Of a stretch of DNA of 64,000 nt, positions 59,001-64,000 are shown one piece after another. The position numbers were made by a program, and so were the translations under genes. The DNA lies in NCBI RefSeq assembly GCF_905475395.1, contig NC_058342.1, positions 21,920,640-21,984,639 on the forward strand. The letters are read 5' to 3'. Positions within the stretch are counted from its first letter, which is position 1, and each line of letters starts with the position of its first letter. The stretch is from Chrysoperla carnea (taxonomy: Eukaryota > Arthropoda > Insecta > Neuroptera > Chrysopidae). Under the pieces are notes generated by a model, which worked only from the letters and a program-made list of their open reading frames with translations, did no database searches and was not told where the DNA came from.

Positions 59001-61732
59001 AATATTCCCGTAATGACACTATCAGATTATGTGAAGAAAGCAGGCAACTCTCGTTCTATCATTTTTAACAAAATGGGTAGAAAGCCAGTTTTTACAGCAC
59101 AACAAGAAGCAGAAATAAAAGATCATATTCTGCTTTTAAGTAAGTTATTTTATGGATTGACACCAAATTCATTGAAGAGAGCTGTGTTTGAATATGCAGA
59201 AAGAAATAAAATAAAAAATCCATTTAACAAAGATGCAAGGGAAGCTGGAAAAGACTGGCTTTACGGTTTTCTCAAAAGAAACCCAGAAGTCTCTGTAAGA
59301 CGCCCAGAAGCAACAAGTATAAATAGGATTCTTGCTTTCAATTCTCAAGAAATTAAATTGTATTTCGATAACTTGAAACAGATCATGATTAAACACAAGT
59401 TTCCTCCACACAGAATATTTAATGTGGATGAAACGGGCATAAATAGCGTTCATAGGCCTGATAAAATTCTTGCTGCAAAAGGGCTTAAGCAAGTTGGAGC
59501 AGCAACGAGTTGGGAAAGAGGAAAAAATATTACAATATGTTGTTGTATCAGTGTTACAGGCCAATACATCCCACCTATGATAATTTATCCCCGCCAGCGT
59601 ATGCCAGCCAGTTTGGAAAGAGGAGGTCCAAATGGAAGCATTTATAAATGCTCCAAGTCTGGATGGATGAATGAGGAGCTATTTCTCGATTGGATCAAAC
59701 ATTTTAAAGAACATACAAGATCAACACTTGAGAATGAGGTGTTATTGATCCTCGATAATCACTCCAGTCATATTTCTTTAAATATATACCAGTACTGTCG
59801 TGAGAATGGCATCCATATGGTAACTTTACCACCACACACTTCCCATCGTACACAGCCCTTAGATTTAACTGTGTTTGGACCACTAAAAAGTGCATTACAT
59901 AAGGAGTGCCAGACATATATGAATACGAACAACTATGAGAAGTTAACGCCTGTAGATCTCATTCCTCTGTTTACAAAAGCGTATCTTAAAATTGCCAATG
60001 CAGAAAAGGCTGTTAATGGGTTTAAAACTGCAGGAATTTGGCCTTTCGATTCGAATATTTTTGAACAATTGACTGAGGAAGGAAATGATGAACCATCACA
60101 TGAAGCTATTTCACCAGAAGAAGCAATTCATTTAGCATCAGAGGTAGGTGAACTCATTTCACCAGAAGATGAAGTTAATTTAGAATCGGAGATACCATAT
60201 GAACCCGTGTTTCCAGACAAAGCAGTCATTCATCCAGATAACCAGCAACCTAGTACATCAGGTATGAATAACGCAAGGCAGATTGTTGAAAATATTGAAG
60301 AAGAGATTATACAAACATCTTTCGAGGCTATTTCTCCATTACCAGACCAAAAAAAAAGGCAAGAAAAAGGGCAAGGTAAAAGAAAGCAGCACTCAATAGT
60401 TCTCACTTCCAGTCCAATGAAGACGTTCTTAGAAGATAAAGAAAATAAGCGAATTGTAAAAAAAGAAAACAAGCCGAAGAAACAGAAGATATGCAAAAAA
60501 AATAAAAAGGACTCTAAGAAAACACTTCAGAAAAAAACAAAAAAAGAAACTAAAAACTTTTCAACTTCATCGTCTGAAGATGAATTTTATGACGAAGGGC
60601 AATCAGGAGTGAATGAATTGTGTGTTATATGCCATGAATTTGGGAAGGATAAAGAATTGTGGTATAGATGTGTGTCCTGTGGCAAATGGGCACATGCTTT
60701 GTGCAGTGGAGCTAATTCTGCGGACAATTATGTATGTCTAATTTGTGAATAAATAAAATAATAGGTACCCACAGTTAATTAATTTTTTTTTTTTTGTATA
60801 AAAAACCTTCTTTCGGGCTATTTAGGGTCTTAAAATTATGTACGAAATTAGACGAACAAAGTACGGAATTAGACGCAAGTCTCGGGTAATTCCGTACAAA
60901 TAACTTTTTTAAATATTTTGATTTTGACACTGTCATATTGGACACTCTCAATTATGGATTATTTATATAAAACTAGATTAAATTTAGGATGGTTTGATAT
61001 ATAATACATTGAATTCTATTAAGTAGTTTCGGAGAAATGCACGTTTAAAGTTAGGTGTACGGCAATACCCTCCGCTCCCCTATTATCTTCTTCTATTCCA
61101 TATGATGAAGTTGTTTGCTTCAACCGACTGCTTGTTCTAGATTCAAAACTAATTAAGACAATAAATGACATGAGACGATGTTTTATTTTGATTTTCTAAG
61201 TCAGCTACATGATTAAATATAAAAAAAATTGTTTCTCAACTGCTGAATTTTTTTATTCTATTTTAATTGAAAAGAAAAATAATAAACCAATCTAGTAAAC
61301 TGTCTACGAAAAAAAATTATGGATTAATTATTGACATATTTATTTCGAATATTTTGATTGCCATAGAATCCATGTTTGCGATCATCTTTCTATGACCACA
61401 TTGATATGAAAAATATAAAATTTAGGTAAATTAATAGTCATTAAGCAAGAATATCCGTAGAACAAATAATTACTGTTATAAATAATTCATCTTATTTTTC
61501 GCTATTTAAAGTAAATGTGTACATATCAAAAATACTGTTTATTTACTGCTGTTATTATTTTTCTGTTTAAAATGAAGAATTTGGTAAGAAAAATGTTTAT
61601 TTTGTATAGTAAATTGATTAAAAATCAAGTGAATAAAATTGAAAGAATCTAATTATTAATTAAAAAATAGATTTAAGCTAGTAAGAGGAGATTAATAAAT
61701 GAAGAAATTCATGAAAATTCTTACCTGTTCAT
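50063..61732 (-). CDS. zinc-finger protein gene, five exons, transposon-interrupted
   Basis: Model on the minus strand: exon 1 61732-61725 (ATG AAC AG), exon 2 61136-61081 plus 58381-58379, exon 3 58294-58185, exon 4 52005-51862, exon 5 51085-50063 (TGA). All junctions have AG/GT signals and compatible phases, giving 447 residues. The N terminus is Ser/Asp-rich and acidic. Exon 5 holds two Cys/His fingers (CKFCQSQVTNFERHLTRHH and CGYCKGLYKKHFLYRHYKNC) and then a helical region (MRELARLLIELRKI, LNEKKWNKPIILPLT). It belongs to an uncharacterised metazoan zinc-finger family, usually longer at the C terminus, so this copy may be truncated. Function is unknown. A 5.9-kb transposon fills intron 3. 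A pogo element sits inside exon 2, five bases before the donor, so normal splicing of this allele would be disturbed. Confidence 0.68.
52051..52615 (+). repeat. left terminal inverted repeat
   Basis: 565 bp, reverse complement of 57410-57965. The match starts at the outermost base and ends inside at TTTTAAGTTAA. Mismatches seen include one near 52379 (ATATACGG versus ATGTACGG) and one near 52458. Confidence 0.85.
52829..57271 (+). CDS. large transposon protein with PIN/XPG-like nuclease domain
   Basis: 1480 residues from ATG 52829. An in-frame ATG lies at 52694, but its extra 45 residues look unlike the rest, and the start just before the first zinc motif is preferred. Two CxxC...HxxC motifs (C5, C8, H51, C54; C96, C99, H164, C167) suggest zinc/DNA binding. 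The middle has conserved-looking acidic motifs (QYVGDNADIN, D424; TFDQPLY, D590) and GCIGHVMDGSGL, perhaps an RNase H-like core (inference). Residues ~1050-1260 resemble a PIN/XPG flap-nuclease fold: IDGG (D1054), VVVFDGY (D1094), ARDDADVLIID (D1166, D1167, D1169), GEDIDLLVIL (D1192, D1194), HAFSGCDTTSALFKKGKK (D1250). A Cys-rich CXC-like block follows (1394-1425), then an acidic tail. No stop or frameshift is present. Likely the transposase of its element; the mechanism is not shown. Confidence 0.75.
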   Translation: MADLCFICDKKLSEGVSVNVVRGLKTLKTASIERNDGHIDYLNTLSSVNVHSECRKVYTSKNVIIASKRRTDESEPSTSSAPRKKRNEVFDFGKLCLFCGQEADEIAEKKKKLKYRRTISNVSTLAFKDNVIKRAEERNDSLGELVKERIYYEYDLIAAEAKYHTICYTNFLTRVPSADKMPRQDDQVTQAMKEIFCYIENNEDSQFTLKELKDVPTEYIPDDKTIITKLQQKYLTDIIITKKIGSFTIISFRDTQLNVLSKAWYENKKSTPVEERLRIVEAAAAIIREDIRSSVVETKTYPPPNKMLDCINEEIPKTLSHFLEEMILKNRKGQVDHLKTKCTSISHAIMASIRERSFSSQLLLGLSVFLHRRYGSKKLLDVLSSLGFAASYSNTIQYEVSSVYHPQPRILPSESGALVQYVGDNADINVSTLDGNNTLHVMGMIKIITPKDAVIYDDRIKKCTTKPSAKELAAISHVSLLAYEKPVVPGYSKIQVQNLHDDQVLIEKKFNAVDLLWLYGKWKNLSPLPGWNGYLQQLTKNNQNFSNSQVIFLPFIDHPASNLDTIYTTLHSAINIAKSHQQKTCIITFDQPLYSKAREMVAASDANSDLSKTVVKLGGFHMLMSFLGCIGHVMDGSGLKEALSKIYATNSVDKMLNGHAYARSIRGHILLRLALSIKIFEEMKIENCVLDELIEQITSRDVSYEDVEGCTSSSNSLIDQFQDKLKELKARGPTAQLWVQYFEMVSIALDFIRAERLGLFQEHLDAVRKMLPYFHAGGHFLYAKSAHLYLQDMLKLEETMDQQAFENFKNGFFTVKRTEKFNSGTWTDMVIEQSLMKSMKTEGGVSRGRSTQESVLCKWVYAMYATNTICEEIERFCNISFDSVDQHVDARDSRIKRDDTDVNELVGWFTLHNPFPNTNQLVSLASGIVGNDQINCHRAHEIGLQSMVKITGLNFNEIKLKRVDKVLPLSAINKSVKINDCKVSIDPMLLFQRITVSKKFESNLQEYLQYELSPYPTSLFDSNGMRKTTKATLYDNMMPVVIDLDENNVTYIIDGGFLLHRVVWSKDDTFSIILNKYIKYLQTHYGSAIVVVFDGYSDYSKNIKALEQQRRTAALSKSYEVCFDETMVVPISQEKFLSNRSNKKKFIDMLVEKFKTVNITTKQARDDADVLIIDTAIALSEHQKTAVIIGEDIDLLVILIGRTQSHHQEIFLKKVGKGNVKTQIYSTKSFDQYPRTKKHILFLHAFSGCDTTSALFKKGKKTVTRALEKIPDLDKMVEVFQQENCPKQTLLENGVRILLALYNAPKSEDNIDHFRYTQFIKFTKLNKPVQLSTLPPTSVAAHQHIKRVYYQIQTWLGKDLEPQEWGWMLENEILEPIRTLLPPAPAELLNVIFCNCKNGCGSRCGCRKSGLQCSLACGQCNGQACLNASLYPSNPDEENTYDPDILEGLEMNMTDNEDDDNELNIFERQEEEDDEQEEDN
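57410..57965 (-). repeat. right terminal inverted repeat
   Basis: 556-bp partner of 52051-52615. The open frames it contains (57538-57774, 57737-57934) mirror those in the left repeat and are not genes. Confidence 0.85.
58395..58425. promoter_or_regulatory. subterminal CCGTAC repeats, left end
   Basis: CTAATACCGTAC and CTAATTCCGTAC occur 16 bp apart just inside the left end. Related words recur at 58754-58780 (as a palindromic pair TACCGTACACTGTACGGTA), at 60836-60898 and next to the right terminus (GTACGGCAATACC, about 61058). Probable transposase-binding sites. Confidence 0.5.
58899..60752 (+). CDS. pogo transposase
   Basis: 617-residue DDE transposase that cuts and pastes the surrounding element at TA sites in the nucleus. 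Residues ~1-50 form a pipsqueak-type HTH (KLRKTATLYNIPVMTLSDYV). Residues ~62-135 form a CENP-B-type HTH. The catalytic core has D177 (NVDETG), D286 (ILDNHSSH) and D322 (QPLDLTVFGPLK), a DD35D spacing. A long acidic then basic linker (KKNKKDSKKTLQKKTKKE) includes a likely nuclear-localisation stretch. A C-terminal PHD-like finger (CVICHEF...WYRCVSCGKWAHALC...CLIC) ends the protein. All key residues are present and the frame is open. The start codon follows 515 bp of element leader. The relic at 3540-4750 has a similar domain order. Confidence 0.9.
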   Translation: MAPNKKCSWSPRKMKQAVKAIQDGAKLRKTATLYNIPVMTLSDYVKKAGNSRSIIFNKMGRKPVFTAQQEAEIKDHILLLSKLFYGLTPNSLKRAVFEYAERNKIKNPFNKDAREAGKDWLYGFLKRNPEVSVRRPEATSINRILAFNSQEIKLYFDNLKQIMIKHKFPPHRIFNVDETGINSVHRPDKILAAKGLKQVGAATSWERGKNITICCCISVTGQYIPPMIIYPRQRMPASLERGGPNGSIYKCSKSGWMNEELFLDWIKHFKEHTRSTLENEVLLILDNHSSHISLNIYQYCRENGIHMVTLPPHTSHRTQPLDLTVFGPLKSALHKECQTYMNTNNYEKLTPVDLIPLFTKAYLKIANAEKAVNGFKTAGIWPFDSNIFEQLTEEGNDEPSHEAISPEEAIHLASEVGELISPEDEVNLESEIPYEPVFPDKAVIHPDNQQPSTSGMNNARQIVENIEEEIIQTSFEAISPLPDQKKRQEKGQGKRKQHSIVLTSSPMKTFLEDKENKRIVKKENKPKKQKICKKNKKDSKKTLQKKTKKETKNFSTSSSEDEFYDEGQSGVNELCVICHEFGKDKELWYRCVSCGKWAHALCSGANSADNYVCLICE

Positions 61733-62639
61733 GTTGTCTTTTGAAACAAAAATCTACCTTCTGTATAATGACGATTATTTCAAATATGCCACTTTTTCAA
61801 ATAATTTTTTATTATAGGAACACTTACACACTTTTAACAAAAATTATTATTCAACAATAATCACTTTTATTATACATAAAAATGTTTTTAGACATAAAAA
61901 CAGTCTATAAACTAACGCTGCGTTCGATTGTGACTTACTGACTGGCTAAAGACATCGACAATTGCCGGGACGCTTAGCGTGATTCACACGCACAGCATTT
62001 GTTTACATCCTTATCTACTACGTATAAATATTTGTCTCAACACGTGTGCTCAACTTATCCCTCGTGCATATTTTACATGTATAAAAACGGTTTTCAGTCT
62101 TTTGTTCCACTATAATAAATAATTTAAATCTTTGGTTTCGAACATTTTAATAGTGTGTGATCATAGGTTGTTGTTGCAGTTTATTTAGCAAAAAAAATAA
62201 TATTAAGGTATGTTGTTATTCAATCAAAAACATTTAGTTATGTTTAATTATATTAACAAGTTTTGTCAAATGTTTAGATAAGTATTACGGAAAAAATCTT
62301 GTTGAGATATGATTCTCTTTTATTATGAAATTATTTCTTTGTTAATAAAAAGTTTTTTTTAGAGAGGAAACTGATTTTCAGATAAAAAAATATAATTTTA
62401 ACCTTTTAATCTAATTTATATGTAGCAAAAGTTTTTTATTATTCAAATTGTTTGGTGTTCACAAATTTTATGATTTTTATAGATTCATACGAAAGATATT
62501 TATTTAAATTAAACTTTCATAAGATTAGAATTTTGCAAGAATTTCCCTCACTATTCAATGTTCTGTTTTTGCTTATTATAAAACTTATATCGATTGATCC
62601 TTTTTAAGACTGATGAAAACACTCCACTGTTACAACAAG
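61733..62639. promoter_or_regulatory. divergent intergenic/promoter region
   Basis: Separates the start of the minus-strand zinc-finger gene (61732) from the plus-strand small gene. It must hold 5' UTRs and promoters for both. Less AT-rich segments lie at 61915-62060, and a TATAAAAA word at 62080. A GT donor-like site at 62208 (AAG|GTATGT) may end a non-coding first exon of the plus-strand gene. No initiation site can be fixed. Confidence 0.35.
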
Positions 62640-63125
62640 TAATCATGAAGAAACAGGTCATGAAAATGATAATTATGGGGTATACGAGGAATTTGCCAAG
62701 TAAGTATATCTAAAAATTTAATAATTATTACTAGTACAATTTAAATATAGTTTAAATAAAATATAAATTTTGCTAATTATTTTTACAGTAATCTTATCAA
62801 TGTAGAATCATTTAATTTTGATGGAATTTCTCCCCAAGAGTACGAGGAACGTTCAAGGCTATATGCTTCAAAACTAAATAATCTAAAGTTTGATCCAATA
62901 GAACCAATGTGTTTATTAAACGATATTTCAAATCCGGAAATTATTTTGGCATCAGAGGCTATTGATCCGACGGACGAACAAATGGTAAATAAAATGACGA
63001 TTTCTTGAAGTAATTATTAATTTTTAAAATGATTTTAGATTCGAGATATGCTCAAAATGGCAAATGAAGCCATGAAAGATTTGCAAGTCGAGCACAAAGA
63101 GGATATAATAGTTCAATTTCCATAG
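62640..63125 (+). CDS. small acidic protein gene, unrecognised
   Basis: Three exons with matching phases: about 62640-62699 (donor GTAAGT), 62789-62984 (TTTTACAG acceptor, GTAAAT donor) and 63039-63125 (TTTTAG acceptor, stop TAG). The protein reads NHEETGHENDNYGVYEEFAN, NLINVESFNFDGISPQEYEE, LKFDPIEPMCLLND, SEAIDPTDEQM, IRDMLKMANEAMKDLQ. It is about 113 residues, acidic, with a helical C terminus. The frame is closed by a TGA just upstream (62614-62616) and has no ATG of its own, so the start codon must be in an unseen upstream exon. No family is recognised. Confidence 0.55.
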
Positions 63126-63840
63126 TAAATTTTCAGCTACTTAATCCATTACTTTTTAATTTATCATGACAACTAGTTTTTTACATAAAAAAAATGTATT
63201 AACTACTTTTATACTTTTATAAAATAAACAAATATTTATCTATTAATCTTATATTATTTCTAGGATGATTAGGGATCAACTCATCATGCCATTTATAAGT
63301 TTATTTCTGATCTTTTTTTTCTATAAAAATAAAGCAACTTCAAAATTTCAAATCTAACTTTTCAAATATTGACGAATTTAATAGTAAAAAATGATTATTA
63401 AAATAGTGATTACTATATTCATCAAAACGTTAATTAATGATTAATAAAAAAATTAAATTAAAAAAGAGAATACTTAGAAGATTGCAAATTAATTTTATTC
63501 CTGCAGATTATGGGAAATAAGTTGATTGCAGATCATTCAATAGCTTCAAATTTTCTTTTTTTTTTTTTATTTTTTTTTTTAAAAAGCGTATTTCCTCAAT
63601 TTCACGTTCATCGATATGATTTCATCAAAACTGTATAAATCAGATTTTTTCATTATTATTAAATGTTCATACAACATCCTAGTTCCAATATTAATGATAA
63701 AAAATAGATGAGCACAAAATCTTGAAGTTTTTCATCTCATTGGAACGCGAAATATTTTTTTATGAAGCTGAGAGAATTTTTTGGGATCAGTCGGTCTAAA
63801 ACAGAATCTACGTTTACTGATAAAAACTTGAACAGTAAAC
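63126..63840. other. AT-rich intergenic stretch
   Basis: 3' flank of the small gene with an AATAAA signal near 63221 and poly-T runs. No other feature. Confidence 0.45.
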
Positions 63841-64000
63841 TTATATAAATGTATTTGTTATAGCAATTTTTATAATTACAGTGATACTGTTAGGACATGG
63901 ACTGCCACATGTTTCTAATTTAAATTTAATGATTTGAGGATGAATATTCTTACTTTTAGCCAACTCATCAATAAATTTTAAATACTCCTCGAAATTTAAA
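63841..64000 (-). CDS. possible C-terminal exon running off the window
   Basis: On the minus strand the frame is open from the window edge to a TAA at 63843-63841: FEEYLKFIDELAKSKNIHPQ, FKLETCGSPCPNSITVIIKI. The mixed, non-repetitive composition looks coding in contrast to its AT-rich surroundings. No family is recognised and no splice site is visible, so this rests on composition only. Confidence 0.35.
   Translation of the reverse strand, partial: LNFEEYLKFIDELAKSKNIHPQIIKFKLETCGSPCPNSITVIIKIAITNTFI

Larger units (their letters stand above)
58384..61080 (+). mobile_element. pogo-family DNA transposon, apparently intact
   Basis: 2697 bp flanked by TA on both sides (58382-58383, 61081-61082). 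Ends: GGGGAGCGAAGGCTAATACC at the left; read inward from the right, GGGGAGCGGAGGGTATTGCC. It carries one uninterrupted transposase frame. Inside both ends are repeated copies of a TAATNCCGTAC-like word. Removing the element and one TA restores a continuous exon of the zinc-finger gene. Confidence 0.88.

Noticed and set aside
62080-62099. TATA box with TCAGTC initiator
   Set aside because: The spacing of about 14 bases is too short for a normal TATA-initiator pair.

Overview
The window is AT-rich eukaryotic nuclear DNA. It has GT-AG introns, long non-coding stretches and many eukaryotic transposons. The transposon mix (pogo/Tigger, P element, hAT-like, copia, an env-bearing Gypsy, a LINE relic) and a gamma-syntrophin gene point to an arthropod, most likely an insect. 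The species cannot be fixed from the sequence. I saw no tRNA, rRNA, CRISPR array or bacterial operon.

Layout. 170-7266 (+): the last six coding exons of a gamma-syntrophin gene, with a copia relic and a pogo relic in its introns. 7267-23343: mostly non-coding, with a dead Tigger/jerky element (8129-9834), a relic of a repeat-associated arthropod protein (12621-13015), a LINE scrap, a short hAT-like non-autonomous element (14704-15283), small duplications and a GC-rich hairpin (22524-22679). 23334-44207: a degenerate env-bearing Gypsy-like retroelement on the minus strand. It runs rightward into a Tigger relic and then a P-element-like relic, and a 6.5-kb block of this mosaic is present three times in tandem (24687-31192, 31193-37698, 37699-44207), almost identical each time. 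Each copy carries the C-terminal part of a class II CPD photolyase embedded inside the P-type transposase coding sequence.

47021-61732 (-): a five-exon gene for a 447-residue zinc-finger protein of unknown function, whose reading frame can be followed exactly across every splice junction, and a decayed paralogue downstream. Two apparently intact DNA transposons lie within this gene. One is a 5.9-kb element in intron 3 with ~560-bp terminal inverted repeats and a ~1480-residue protein containing a likely PIN/XPG-type nuclease domain. The other is a 2.7-kb pogo element inserted at a TA inside coding exon 2, five bases before its splice donor. A small, unrecognised plus-strand gene (62640-63125) diverges from the zinc-finger gene, and a possible C-terminal exon on the minus strand runs off the right edge.

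The main novelty is the transposon biology: a host repair-enzyme fragment carried in a P-type element and amplified as a recent tandem array, and a young long-TIR transposon of a poorly described type. The near-identity of the three array copies contrasts with the decay of the elements inside them, so the amplification is much younger than the elements, or the array is partly an assembly effect.
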